DNA of 64,000 bases. Origin: Bemisia tabaci (taxonomy: Eukaryota; Arthropoda; Insecta; Hemiptera; Aleyrodidae). How positions within the stretch are numbered: the first letter of the stretch is position 1; the number at the start of each line of letters is the position of its first letter. A program made the position numbers and the translations under genes. Below, piece by piece: positions 12,377 to 22,939 of this stretch. The DNA is taken from NCBI RefSeq assembly GCF_918797505.1, contig NC_092793.1, positions 84,069,912 through 84,133,911 on the forward strand. Reading direction: 5' to 3'. The notes under the pieces are model-generated. The model was not told the origin of the DNA and ran no database searches. It saw only the letters and a program-made list of their open reading frames with translations.

Positions 12377-13474
12377 ATGAAAAATGATTTGCAAACTCAC
12401 ATTGCTCAGTGTATGAAATGTGCAGAAAAAAAACCTGCAAAATCTAAGTACGGCTTACTTCAACCCATACCACGACCGTTGATTGGACGACCCTTTAGTC
12501 ATATTATTATTCATTTTGCAGGACCTTTCCACAACTCTTCTGGTTTTAAATATGTTTTGATGGCTGTGTGCACCCTTACTAAGTATGTTACTTCAGCCTG
12601 CACCCACAAAGATGATGCAAACAAAGTAGCAAAATTTTTGTACGAAAAAGTAATCTTAAAACATGGATTTTTCAGAAAATTCAGCAGCGATAGAGGGACC
12701 CATTTTGATAACCGGCTAATTCAGAGTATCTGCGCATTTCTAAAAATTGATAAACAACATTCCAGTGCTTATCATCCTCAAGGCCAAGGTCTAGTTGAGC
12801 GCTTCAACAAAACGTTCAAAACAGCATTAAGACATTACATAAATGACACTCTGTCAAATTGGTCCGCTTTAGTTGCCCCGATGACGTTTGCTTATAATTC
12901 CTCAAAACAAGCAACAACTGGTTTTTCTCCATTTTTCCTTTTACACGGTTATGAACCAGACACAGATATAACAGCTAGGTCTGCTTTAGTTGCCCCGATA
13001 ACGTTTGCTTATAATTCCTCAAAACAAGCAACAACTGGTTTTTCTCCATTTTTCCTTTTACATGGTTATGAACCGGACACAGATATAACAGCTAATCTCC
13101 CAGAATCTGAACCTTGTGCTTTGCTTGAATCCATCAAAAGATTAATCGAAATCCGTAGCACGATCCCAGATATAATAAGGAATGCTCAGCTCAAAGACAA
13201 GGTCAGATATGATAGAAATCGCCTCCCATTTGTGTTCAAACCGGGTGATAAGGTAATGGTTACCAGAACTAGATCAAACTCCAAGTTAGAACCGCTGTAC
13301 ACGGGTCCACATACCGTTCTCTCCAAAGAATCCAAGGTCAATTATGTTGTAGAAATACCTATCAGAGGATGTTTGTCTCCTGAATTGTTGCATATCTCGA
13401 GATTAAAACCAGCACCAAAACCTGAAGCTGTTCAATCTGTTATCTTTACCAGGAAACGTACCCGCTCAATTTAA
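12377..13474 (+). pseudogene. pol, integrase (gypsy element), with duplication and lost catalytic Asp
   Basis: The frame starts within the zinc-binding region (CMKC), followed by the core with FSSDRGTHF (second Asp) and VERFNKTFK (Glu). The first catalytic Asp, expected in an xDFxGP box, is replaced by His (IIIHFAGPF), a GAT-to-CAT type change. A 117-bp direct repeat (12863-12979 and 12980-13096) duplicates the 39 residues ending in GYEPDTDITA, in frame. The C-terminal domain (KPGDKVMVTR, then YTGPHTV) is of the usual gypsy form, without a chromodomain. The enzyme would insert the cDNA; this copy is probably inactive. Confidence 0.87.
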
Positions 13475-14090
13475 TCTACACTTGAAATAATCGTGAAATG
13501 TGATGTTCGATAAAGCAAAGATAAACCTCAATGTGTAACCTCAATCTAATGTGATATTGATTTGATTGTATCAGAAATAATCTGCAATAATGTCTAAAAT
13601 TTTGTGATACATTTTCCTATTTGTAATAAACCTTTTGTTATCAGATTAACTACCCTATTTTTTGAAATTATGTGTTTCAGAAAAGGAATGAGATTGCTGT
13701 AACCAGTATTATCTGATGGATGCCGTACAACACTGAAGGACAGTGAATGCATTTCACATGATCTCAACTCAGAGCACTTCCCTTGCCTACCTGGAAATAA
13801 TCATCAAGAAATCATTCTGTCATCAAAATATATATTTTTGTAACCAATTAATTTTAAGTCAAATTAATCAGTGATAATTAACTTTTTCCCAGGCTAAATG
13901 CTCATTCCTTTTGTTGTCCCACATCCATGCGCATAAATGTAACCCCTTTTGAATAGCACTTTCAGTTGTAAATCCTCGAAGGCTCCTATCACCCAAACCT
14001 ACCAGCCGAGCTTTCTTTCTTTTTTTTTTTGCCTTCCCCGTTGAAACTTTTTCAACGTTAGTGGTTCGAAGTGCGGGCGCACTTCTTACT
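13475..14090 (+). other. Gypsy element 3' untranslated region
   Basis: There is no open frame after integrase, so there is no env. The stretch is AT-rich up to the polypurine tract. A small ORF in the opposite strand from 13868 is a shadow. Confidence 0.6.
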
Positions 14091-14102
14091 AAGCAGGGGG
14101 GA
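14091..14102 (+). promoter_or_regulatory. Polypurine tract
   Basis: AAGCAGGGGGGA abuts the 3' LTR. Purine-rich runs at this position prime plus-strand DNA in LTR retroelements. Confidence 0.7.
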
Positions 14103-14413
14103 TGTCTCGACACCGCGACCATTTTCGAATCTCCCGCTCGGAGGGAGGGGTGATAGAAGCGAGAGGGGATCGAGTGCTCGAGTGCGGCCATGTTAGGCCA
14201 AGCTAGTCAGCCGGGTCAGAGCAGTGGCATAGACCCGTGCTCACCACCTTTTTTTTCTTTTTTTCGTTTTCGTTCCTTTTCCAGTTCACTTTTGTTCAGT
14301 TGTTGAACTAAATGTTCTGTTTTTCGTGAATACACGATCTTGTTCGTATTTCGTTCGTCTTCTTTTATTCTTCGCTCTCCCGTTGCTGCACTTGCGGCAG
14401 AGCTCCCACAACA
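14103..14413 (+). repeat. 3' LTR of the gypsy element
   Basis: It begins TGTCTCGACACC and ends CCCACAACA, aligning end to end with 2968-3278. The few percent of differences indicate an old insertion. Confidence 0.88.
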
Positions 14414-14550
14414 GAAGGCAAGAGGAAACTTTTGAATTTGAATGGGAGCCCCCATCGTGAGATACGTCGTTACAAAGAACATAACAAAAGACAATTATTT
14501 GCGTTAATTGCAGGTTGCCATCTATCACCGTTTCGTCCAAACTGCAAGTC

Positions 14551-15395
14551 GAAAACCGGGTGAGCCTATGTGGAAGATGTGGAAAAATTCACCACATGCA
14601 GCTGAACCAATAACCGCGCTTCAATATTTAAATCAGAAAACGTGTTTAAGTCGGAATTTGACATTGAAATACCTGCAGAAATGAGAGAAAATCAGGGACT
14701 TTGCCCCCCTATTATCTCATAAACGGTTACACGGTTAACGGTTAAAACGGATTAAGCAACCTGAAATTTTAGTATGTGTAGAGGGTCATCCTAAGGATGG
14801 GAAATAACCTCACACGTACCCCAATTTGGAGGGCCCAAAAACGGGCGAATTTTGGCCCTTTTGTGCAAGGCTCTTTCAGTACCTTTTGTCCTGAATTTTA
14901 CTACTCCCTGACCATGACCAACATTTAGAACTGTCTATGTTACAATTTTGTTTTACTATGTTCTGAAAAGAAGACTATTCAGTTCTTTCATCGCTTCTCC
15001 AGAGGAAACGTCGCAACAATGCTGGGCTAATTATCCAAAGGGCTCAGGGGTGGGCCACGAAACAGCTCTCTCAAAAATCTAAGTGTTAATAGTATGCAGA
15101 AGCTGCTACTGATATCAATTTGATGCACAACCATTTTATGTATTATTTATTGGTAAATTATGATAAAAATTAAATGCATCTAGCATTGAGTTGTTAAAAA
15201 GACTCTCCAAACAGGAAAGTGGTGTTATATGGCTTTTTTAGACTGCTCCGGCTTATTTTTGGCGATTTTAAATCCTTATCGGGATCATTTCTCTTAGAAC
15301 TAAAAATTAAGGACTTCTGAAGTAATTTTACAAAGGTACAGCAGTTTTTGTCTCTTGTTCAAACCTATTCAGATGAATTCACTGTAGCCCAGCTT
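14551..15395. repeat. Long inverted-repeat arm, partner at 325-1153
   Basis: This is the reverse complement of 325-1153, starting GAAAACCGGGTGAGCC and ending near the AACTGCTG/CAGCAG phrase around 15340. It is also related in direct orientation to 15398-15694, so it belongs to a repeat family. No coding sequence. Confidence 0.7.
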
Positions 15396-15397
15396 AT

Positions 15398-15694
15398 GTG
15401 AGCCTATTTGAAATATGTAGAAAAATTCACCACATGTAGCTGAATCAATCATCGAAGACCACCCTTCAATATTCATATCAGAAAACATGGTATAGTCGGA
15501 ATTGAACATTGAAATATCTGCAGGAATGAGTGAAAATCGGGGACTTTTCCACCCCCCCTTCCAATATCTCGAAAACGGTTCGTACATTCAGTGTGTGTAA
15601 AGGGTCATCCTAAGGATGAAAAATAACCTCACAGGGACCCCTATTTTGAGAACCCAAAAACTGGCGACTTTGTGCATGGCTCTTTAGCCAATAC
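15398..15694. repeat. Second, diverged direct copy of the 14551 repeat
   Basis: From GTGAGCCTATTTG to GCATGGCTCTTTAG it follows 14558-14870 with many substitutions. It therefore makes a partial tandem with a spacing of about 840 bp. It ends only about 40 bp from the last exon found of the Tudor gene. Confidence 0.6.
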
Positions 15695-15732
15695 TGAACC
15701 CCTTTGTATTCCATGCGTTATCCTTCATGTAC

Positions 15733-15874
15733 CTGAAAAGGTAGTCTAGTTATGAATTCCTGCTGTATATTTGCTACTTGATCCAGATCCAGAGTATCCT
15801 CTTGTCCATAATCAACATAGAACACTGTCACCATATTATTGCCAGGCTTATCAATTATCTGCGCTCGGAACCAT
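15733..15874 (-). CDS. TDRD12: TDRD12-like gene, exon i: second Tudor domain, C-terminal part
   Basis: A 142-bp exon with acceptor TTTTTTAG before it and donor CAG|GTACAT after. It translates to WFRAQIIDKPGNNMVTVFYV, then DYGQEDTLDLDQV and a short helix. This is the heart of a Tudor barrel: a WFRA strand followed by the YVDYGQ strand. Tudor domains bind dimethyl-arginine tails of PIWI proteins. The first base completes the Arg codon begun in exon h (phase 2), and the exon ends in phase 0. It is the last exon I can identify; the rest of this domain and the C-terminus must lie downstream, outside the window or unrecognised. Confidence 0.85.
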
Positions 15875-16533
15875 CTAAAAAACAGACAAGTTTTGGAGTT
15901 ATAAAACTATTTCAGCTTTATTGACAAAAAAAGATTGAAAAAAACTCTGTACTGTTATAAGCAAGTGGATGATAAATAAACCATATGTAATAGCCCACTG
16001 GAAAAGGGATTTTGCAGGATTGAGCTGAGTTTTTCAGGGGTTACTTGTATACTGCCTGTATACTGTTGTTTGTTACTGCATTTTTTGCAAGGTAACAATT
16101 TCTTTGGTCCCTATTTAAAGGGCTAATTTTTTAACTGTTCGATTCAAATTGCTTCTACTTTGATTTGATTCCACATTATCTGACGTTTCTCATGCCAGAA
16201 TGATTGCATAACACGTCTTTAAACAATTGTCCCGATAAGCTGATTATAAATGTTTAATTACCATGGTTCAACTACCATTTAGTTTTCCAACTATGCATGA
16301 GCTTATAAATGTACTGGATTTTTGTGAAAATTTGGTCTTTTGCATTTTATAAAATCATTAGTGAATCAGGTGCATGCATGAGAAAAGTACGTCTTATTTC
16401 TTGAAAATCTTACCAACAGTTGCTCAATTAATCATTTATAAAAAACCCTACCACAAGCGGCAGGGTTTTTCCGTGGGGTTGCCGGCAAGTAGGGGACGGT
16501 TCTTTTTGTAGTCCACGCATTTACCGCGGCATG

Positions 16534-16721
16534 AGTGTATTTTCCGAAGGATAGCGTCACATTGGGGAATGAAAATCATTTACCCATCCCCTCTTGCCGC
16601 AGATATGTTTCACGAAGCAGTTCCCCTTGGCTGATTAAACTTGACCCTGGATCCCAGTTATGATTTATACTGAAGTCAGACCTATCCATTCCCTCATTTT
16701 TGTATCTTCGGAAAATACACT
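16534..16721. repeat. Small MITE with AGTGTATTTTCCGAAG ends
   Basis: The 16-bp ends AGTGTATTTTCCGAAG and CTTCGGAAAATACACT are perfect inverted repeats 188 bp apart. The same motif recurs near 18684, 18969, 19922 and 31047, so it belongs to a local family. No target duplication is clear. Confidence 0.6.
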
Positions 16722-16789
16722 AAAAACATGTAAGAACAACTATAAATAGTAATCCATCATTGAGTCACGGGTGCATCTTTAATTTAATT

Positions 16790-17190
16790 TTTAATTTCAG
16801 TCCAAAATATTCATTATTTCTCGAGTTTTCACGCACCCCCCCCCCCTCCCGCCTGTAAAACACTTAAATGGCCGCTAATACAAAACGTATGAGCCGATTT
16901 CGCTGAAATTCAATAGGAAACCAGCGTTAGTAGATCTCTAACTACAATCAGAATTTCAGCTCAAAACATTCATTTTCACTCGAGTTATCGCGTGGACAAA
17001 ATTAAACCTCCCCCCACTTTGACCCCTCGCTGTGCGAAAAGTAAATAACGTATTCCGATTTTTTCTTCAAAATTTAAAAGTACTCTTAGGGGACTATAAA
17101 CCTCAGAAATTTCGTTTCAAGAAACTTAAAAATTAACTGCCGCTCAAAGCTCTGAAAACTGAAAAATCCTCACGCTGGCTGAAATACATA
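16790..17190. repeat. Diverged relative of the minisatellite element, with a (TACA)n tail
   Basis: Phrases about ATTCATTTTC.CTCGAG and CCTCCCCCCACTTT match 19290-19400 and 31490-31560. It ends in CTGAAATACATACATACATAC, the same tetranucleotide end as those copies. It lacks the 45-bp repeats. The rest of this intron between 17190 and 17560 is unremarkable. Confidence 0.5.
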
Positions 17191-17559
17191 CATACATACA
17201 TACACCCTCACACACACCCCCTCACACATACAGACATATATAAATATGTGAACATATAAATATATATAAAGAGGTGACTGCTCTTCATCAGCATGAAAGG
17301 GAAAAAGGGCTACCAGAACCCTAGAGGCCCCAGAGGGGGGCTTTAACTTCCAGAACCCTAAAATATTAATCCAAGAACCCAATCTTAGGACTAGGTTAAT
17401 TCAAGAGGCGATTAAAATAAAAAGATGTTCCACAGCAGTGAATTCACGAGGCGACACAAGTTGTCTTAACGCCATCTATGATCAGTTTTTCTAATTATGT
17501 GTTAGTCTATGGAGTGGCCGACAAGTGGCGCTCTCTTTTTGTAATTGATTTAACTTCAA

Positions 17560-17960
17560 TATAGAGCATCCACATATACTACATTGCTCCTTGTATAATT
17601 TCTGTTTACATATTTACCTATTTGCCTTTATCACTTGCATAAATTAGCTACTTGTAATTTTATTAATATTTTAAAGAAAATTGTCAATATTTCTGACTTG
17701 TAATCCAAATCTAATTTTAGTGCTTGCTTCCTGGCCAGGTGTTTCTTTTGTAAAGTGTGCACACTACATTGCATGATGTCTTACTTTATTGTAATGTATT
17801 TCAGGTATCAGTAATCTCTTTGTTAAGTTTTGTACTTTTCACTTTTAATTTGCACTGATGAAGGTCGTAGATACAATGGCCGAAACGTTTGCTTGTAAAT
17901 GACACCTTATGCTTGATACTTAACAATCCTGTGTTGTCCTGATGTTAAGTAGAAAATAAA
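17560..17960 (+). mobile_element. Penelope-like element tail (remnant)
   Basis: The segment is AT-rich without an ORF and closes with ACTGATGAAGG...GGCCGAAACGTTTG, the signature at the end of Penelope-like retroelements. No RT or endonuclease sequence is left. The assignment depends on the hammerhead core at 17855. Confidence 0.45.
17855..17888 (+). ncRNA. Hammerhead ribozyme core, candidate
   Basis: CTGATGA at 17855-17861 is followed by GGTC, an 11-base loop, GGCC and GAAAC at 17882-17886. This is the conserved CUGANGA - stem II - GAAA arrangement of hammerheads (the stem has one G-U pair). Penelope-like elements are known to carry minimal hammerheads in their terminal repeats. Stem III and a cleavage triplet were not established. 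Confidence 0.5.
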
Positions 17961-18037
17961 AAAAGGTTTTTGGCTAATTAAGCTCAATGTTAATTCTAAC
18001 CTCTGAAAATAATAAGCCAGCCGAAAGGCATTTCACA

Positions 18038-18040
<3 letters not shown>

Positions 18041-18078
<38 letters not shown>
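18041..18078. repeat. (TA)n microsatellite
   Basis: About 38 bases of uninterrupted TA repeats lie beside the Penelope fragment that begins at 18081. Confidence 0.9.
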
Positions 18079-18080
<2 letters not shown>

Positions 18081-18081
<1 letters not shown>

Positions 18082-18544
18082 GAGGTATCGGTCACTAATA
18101 TTTTTTTGTATGGATTTTTCCATACTAAGAAATCGGGCCTGTTGTCAGCGCCACTACCGGTTTCACGCTTGTTAGCGATCTTCAGGTGTGCATAGACAGC
18201 CAGTCCCGATTAGAAGCTCGAACACTCTGAGATGCCGTGCAAATCAGAATGCCAAACTCCGGCGGGAGCCACACTAGCAGCGCGGCTCACGCCCTCCACC
18301 GTTAGCCACCCAACAACTCCTAAAGTTTTACTTCTGGCGGCTAGCCGCAACGCGACTAATATGCCAACCCGAAGGCCTCCAACGGAGGAAATTCGAGCAA
18401 TCCATTTACGGACATGTTGCTCAGCACTCACGCCTCTGTGCCTATACAAATCAAATGATTTGTTCTGACCTTCATTTATATGAAATGCAGTTTTTTACGA
18501 GGTATCGGTCACTAATATTTTTTTGTATGGATTTTTCCATACTA
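18081..18544 (-). mobile_element. Penelope-like fragment bounded by 47-bp direct repeats
   Basis: The 47 bases starting CGAGGTATCGGTCACTAATA occur at 18081-18127 and again at 18498-18544, nearly identical. The left copy is followed by a minus-strand hammerhead core (18155-18185). Direct terminal copies enclosing such a core fit the pseudo-LTR layout of Penelope elements. The ORFs inside (18210-18468) overlap on both strands and are not convincing genes. Confidence 0.5.
18155..18185 (-). ncRNA. Hammerhead ribozyme core, candidate
   Basis: On the minus strand CTGAAGA is followed by TCGC, TAACAA, GCGT and GAAAC. A short hairpin therefore separates the two conserved boxes, with a U-U pair at its base. 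This is weaker than the copies at 33481 and 63023. Confidence 0.4.
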
Positions 18545-18589
18545 GCGAGAACCTCATTTATATATAAATATATATATATATGTGACAGA

Positions 18590-19100
18590 AAATGAATGAC
18601 ATTTATGTTCGTGATCTACGACTCAAGATCGGTGCTCTTCACATGGTCCCAGGTCTAGGTCCCACCATGAGGGAGAACGCAATAGTGTATCTTTCCTTCG
18701 GAAAATACACTAAAAGCTATTCATCAACAAATTCTTCATGGAAAATTCTCACTAAGGTCTCCTTAGAACTGGCATTATGTTGTTTAAAGTTCTGTTGAAA
18801 CCGCTTGTTGATATCATTCTTCGTCCTCTTAAAATAGTAAACAGTGCATTACTTTTGAAACAACCTATGTACAGTCAACAGTTTTGGTGATTATAATATG
18901 AGTAATCCTAACAAATATATTACTTTCAGTGACAGCAAGGTTCAAGAAATTTCCTTCGGAGTCTTTTTAGTGTATTTTCCGAAGAAAATACACTATTGCA
19001 TTCTCCCATGACGTCGGACCCAGACCTGAGACATTGTGAAGAGCACCGATCACGGGTCGGAGATCACGAAAATATATGCCATTCAAATTCATGTGTATAT
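18590..19100. repeat. Palindromic MITE-like repeat with microsatellite tail
   Basis: 18594-18712 and 18969-19090 are diverged inverted repeats (phrases GATCGGTGCTCTTCACA and its complement). At their inner ends lie hairpins AGTGTAT...ATACACT. The 250-bp spacer is AT-rich. No coding sequence. Confidence 0.55.
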
Positions 19101-19141
19101 ATATATATATATGTGTATGTGTATGTATGTATATGTATATG

Positions 19142-19173
<32 letters not shown>

Positions 19174-20106
19174 TGTATTTCCGCCTTTTGAAGATTTTTC
19201 GATTCTTGAGTGGTTATATCATTCTTACGTTGAAAGATATTTAGACCAATTTTTTTGCATTTTGTAGAGACTCATTAGAACTACTATTCTGCGAAAAAAA
19301 ATTGAAATTTGAGGCAATAGATTTTGAGGGGTGGGGCTCGAAAGTGGGGGGGAGGTCAAATCTTGTCCACTCGATAACTCGAGCGAAAATGAATATTTTG
19401 AGCTGAAATTTTTATGGGTGGTAGTTCTCCCAAAGGACTGGTTTGGTATTGAATTTGAGCTAAATCGGCCGAGCCGTTTAAAAATGGCGAGCTTTGAAAG
19501 TTTTAGGCGGGGGGTGCGCGGCATGAGGGGAGCCGGCCGGAGCAGGGCCGCACAGTGGGTCGGGGGAGAAAGTTTTTGGACAAGCTGATCGTCGCAAAGT
19601 GGGTCAGGGGGAAGAAGTTTTTGGACAAAATTTTCGTCGCACAGTGGGTCAGGGAGACGAAGTTTTTGGACAAAATTTTCGTCACACAGTGGGTCAGGGG
19701 GAGGAAGTTTTTGAACAAGCTTTTCGTCGCTCAGTGGTTCAGGGGAAGGAAGATTTTGGACAAACTGCGCGACGCACAGTGGGTCAGGTGAAGAAAGTTT
19801 TTGGACGAACTGTTTGTCGCACAGCGGCTCAAGGAAAGGAAATATCTGAAAAAAAAACTATCCATTACATAATGACGTTTACAGACGTACGATTTTATGA
19901 CTACAAAAATCCCACTTCGGGAAATACACTTACTTCCCGCGGTGGATGCGCGGGACACTTAAAAAGAAGAAAAACTAGATGTGCAGACGACCCTGAAAAG
20001 ACGCGCGCGAAGCGTGCGTCCCGGGGGGGGGGGGGGCTTGGGGGGGCGAAGCCCCCCCAAAAACCGGCGCGGAGCGAAGCGGAGCGCCGGTTTTTTTTGT
20101 TTTATC
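19098..20106 (+). mobile_element. Minisatellite element, copy A: (GTAT)n end, 45-bp tandem repeats, GC-rich hairpin end
   Basis: It runs from a TATG/GTAT microsatellite (19098-19178) through TTTCCGCCTTTT, about 350 bp of unique sequence and six to seven tandem copies of a 45-bp unit (19550-19840), to a GC-rich hairpin end (CCGGCGCGGAGCG...CGCCGG, 20065-20095). Copy B at 30880-31722 is the same in reverse orientation. As 45 is a multiple of three the repeats stay open in several frames and give protein-like strings such as FLDKIFVAQWVRGRK; I doubt that these are translated. Tandem core plus terminal hairpin is reminiscent of non-autonomous Helentron-type elements, but I cannot prove this. Confidence 0.65.
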
Positions 20107-20650
20107 CTTCCTTGAGACTAGTATCTCTCTACAAAAACCACCGTCAGTGCCTAAAGATATTTGTATGTAAGTAATAAAAATGAGGGAGTTTTTATAATAA
20201 TTTGACAGCTTTCAAGGAATAGACTGATTTAGTAGCTACGTCTTGGTTTAAATGTAAACAAACGCATAACCTCAATTCTGATTAGTGCCCTTCACGCCAT
20301 GGTGGTGAAATACATCCAAGTGTTTCTTATAGTCAAAATTTTTCGTGTTTAATGAGTCCTGAATTGATTTATGACTGCTCAATGACTAAATTGTAATACA
20401 TTAACACAATCGACTCTGGAAGAATTTGCACATGAGGTATGTTAGTTTGTTTTGATTTGAACCAAGAAAGTGATATTATATCAACTGATGTAGTCACTTA
20501 ATCAGTCTATTGGTTTTTCAGATTTGTTTTTCACAGGTTGAAAAAAATTACACAGTCGGAGTATTTTATATTGATTGAAATACAAATTGCACAGAATTTC
20601 ATTTTTGCAAATGAGCTTAAATGCGTATGGGGAGAGAAAAATAAGCATAC

Positions 20651-20770
20651 CTGTTCGGAGCTTCTCCTTTAAAGTTTGCAACACAAAAATCACCGACATT
20701 GTAATTCATTCTCGAAACTTCTCTATTCGATAACATGTGTTTTTCTATATCATTGTGAAGTTTGACAAGA
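20651..20770 (-). CDS. TDRD12: TDRD12-like gene, exon h: second Tudor domain, middle part
   Basis: A 120-bp exon between acceptor TTTATTTTCAG and donor CAG|GTATGC. Its product LVKLHNDIEKHM...MNYNVGDFCVANFKGEAPN is the linker helix of an extended Tudor domain followed by the first barrel strand (GDFCVANF). It joins exon g through a split Ser codon (AG+T) and exon i through a split Arg codon (AG+A), giving the continuous string GEAPN-R-WFRA typical of Tudor folds. The phase agreement on both sides is strong support. The 4.8-kb intron that follows holds Penelope and minisatellite elements. Confidence 0.87.
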
Positions 20771-22051
20771 CTGAAAATAAACATATAACAACATACTCCA
20801 TGAAAAAATTAAGCAAGCAATGAGCTTCTTCAGTAATTTCAATTCTTGAATTTTTCAAAAGTAGCAAGTGCACTTATATCACAAAATTTCTGGGCGAAAA
20901 TATCAATCCATGAAAAATGAGTAATAGTAGTGGATTTTGAGCTCTCATTCCAACATGCATTATCTTGAGAACCAAGGTAACATCTGAAAGAAGGCATTAA
21001 TAAAATAAATAATTTTGTTGAAATTTTATCTTTCTTAAAAAAAAGCAACTTTGAACTCTTTTTTTTCTTGCAGTTATAAAATTCTAAAATACCCACGAAA
21101 ATTCCTGTGAACTTAGCGCATTCTCAATTTTTCTAAAATGCAAGAACTGAAAATTAATGAGCAATCTCATTCAGTAAATTGAAAATTAAGACTCAAATCT
21201 CATAACACTAGTTAAAAGGGGGAAAAACAACAATAGTGTATTTTCTTTCGATGATGTTTGGATGATTGTTGTTGATGATGTTTCGAGGTGGCCCAAGACA
21301 CATAAAGTTATACAAAGGACTGGCTCATATGTGGTAGAGATGATTTGAATTATTTCTTCCTAACTGTATAGAGTTGATTCTTGATGATACTGTTGACGAA
21401 ATGATTTTGATAACAAAAGACACCAACAAAATTGGTATATAACAAATAAGAGAGGTGAGAGTCGACTTGACTAGCAGCTCAAATCATAAACGAATTGTAC
21501 AAACAAATCAAGTCACCAAAATTCCTTTTACCATGTTGTGGATTTTGGGGAGATATGGTTTATTACAGTGCAACCTTTTTTTTTGATCGATTTAAAAAAT
21601 TAATCCTGCCCTAGGGAATGGGGATATGCAACCATCTTTCCAGCATCACCACAGCTCCTTATCAATATCGATATAACATCAGTACCACTACTAAACCACA
21701 GTATTCTTAGCCTTAACCCTTTCCACTTAAATTTTTTTAAGGTCACCTGCCCCCAACTCTGATTTAATTTGGCCGAAATTAAAGGTTATTGGCAAAGAGG
21801 TTGGCAAACGAGCGATGGCTCCCCGGAGACACCTAGCGGTGAAATTTTGAACTCAGGTGACTCAAGTAGTTCCATGTAGTGTCACCAGAGAGCGCAGCAC
21901 AGGTTTCCATGGCCATTATTTACATTGTTTCCGAGCATTGAGGGAGACGGAAATTTTGTCGAGCACAGCTCGACACCTGAGCGGAACCCCTGAATCAATT
22001 TTGTCGAGTCCTGCTCGACACCTGAGTGAAAAGGGTTAATTGATGCAAACA
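20771..22051. other. Intron without recognised genes
   Basis: An exon-like minus-strand frame at 20838-20991 was considered and rejected. Near 21955-22030 two direct copies of TTTTGTCGAG..TGCTCGACACCTGAG occur. Otherwise I see nothing. Confidence 0.5.
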
Positions 22052-22431
22052 ATAGGGGTTTTTCTTTTAATGATCAGCTGAGGTACCGATGGAGATCCAT
22101 CGGCTGCCATTTTGACTATCGATGGCCTCCGATCGGTCGGTAGTTTGAGAACGCTTCTCCTTTTACTGATGGATACAATTGTAAATAAAAGCAAATTCCT
22201 AGACTCCAAAAACAAATCCAACCAATCACTAGGAGACGAGATTTGTAGGTTAACTAATCCACCAATGGAACATGTACCAGAGAAATGACCGTCACCTCCG
22301 AACAGTGATCGGTGGTCCTAAATCCATCGGCCGAGCAACCAATAGTTGTGACATCAGAGCCGACCGATCAGTTTAAGGACGCATTTTAGTGATCGACGGT
22401 ACCACCAATCAATAAAAGAAAAGCCCTACTA
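22052..22431. mobile_element. MITE, 380 bp, with 35-bp imperfect TIRs
   Basis: The left end ATAGGGGTTTTTCTTTTAAT pairs with the right end ATTGATTGGT...CTTTTCTTTTATT in inverted form, and the inner parts (GATCGGTCGG / CCGACCGATC) also pair. No ORF. Confidence 0.55.
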
Positions 22432-22508
22432 TTTCATCTAGCATACAAACCACGAGTTGATTAGAAAACAACTGATTATTTTGTGGGTTTCGATTCAATA
22501 ATACTCAC

Positions 22509-22674
22509 CTCTCATTGAACTTGACTAGTTGAACGAAAACCATGTCTGGACCATTGTTATGCGTAATATACACCTTCAGATGACAAGATTGTGATTTGTT
22601 TTCTCCGTCAAGGGGTAAGTGAGCCCATTGCGGTTTTATCTCTTCCACATGAACCAGTTTCTTCTCATCATTTG
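22509..22674 (-). CDS. TDRD12: TDRD12-like gene, exon g: linker and start of second Tudor domain
   Basis: A 166-bp exon between acceptor ATCATTTTAG and donor GAG|GTGAGT (a perfect donor consensus). It encodes NDEKKLVHVEEIKPQWAHLP, then a short polar loop and SCHLKVYITHNNGPDMVFVQ. The last part is the first strand pair that opens extended Tudor (OB-like) domains. The two leading bases complete a Pro codon with exon f, and the two trailing bases complete Ser with exon h. Confidence 0.83.
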
Positions 22675-22939
22675 CTAAAATGATACCACATCAGTAAAAT
22701 TAAAAAAACTTGAGTTCAGTTACTTTAAACCAGGTTCACTGAGCTTAAGTTTGACCTTGATTATGCTGACAAGCTGCATGATACAGTTCTATTATAAATT
22801 AGAATTTTTATTCAAGTGCCTATTGAATTCAAATTTAAAAAGATACAAGTTCTCCAAGTGCAACGCTCGTTCATTTTGATACCATTTCCTTTATAATTTA
22901 AAGAATTATGATCTTTTAGGATAAGATGATTGCTTTTAC

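Larger units (their letters stand above)
2968..14413 (+). mobile_element. Decayed Ty3/gypsy LTR retrotransposon, interrupted by a mariner palindrome
   Basis: Two LTRs of equal length (311 bp) enclose gag, protease, RT, RNase H and integrase in the Ty3/gypsy order, all on the plus strand. The flanking pentamers are GGAGG on the left and GAAGG on the right, so the target duplication is plausible but imperfect. Without the 4.26-kb insertion at 3990-8251 it would be about 7.2 kb, normal for gypsy. Stops in gag, protease and RT-RNase H, a duplication in integrase and a lost catalytic Asp show that this copy cannot make a working polyprotein. Confidence 0.88.

Noticed and set aside
15369..15587. 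Minus ORF next to exon i, considered as the next Tudor exon
   Set aside because: It lies fully in the 14551/15398 repeat family and does not continue the Tudor fold.
19555..20174. ORFs of 78-191 codons with repeating FLDK..VAQWVRG peptide
   Set aside because: Produced by a 45-bp tandem repeat in a non-coding element; different frames are open at once and the longer frame runs through hairpin and homopolymer sequence.
20838..20991. Minus-strand frame with a TTTCAG acceptor between exons g and h (CYLGSQDNACWN...)
   Set aside because: Exons g and h join in phase without it and give a proper Tudor order; this frame ends in TGA with no donor. At most an alternative end exon.
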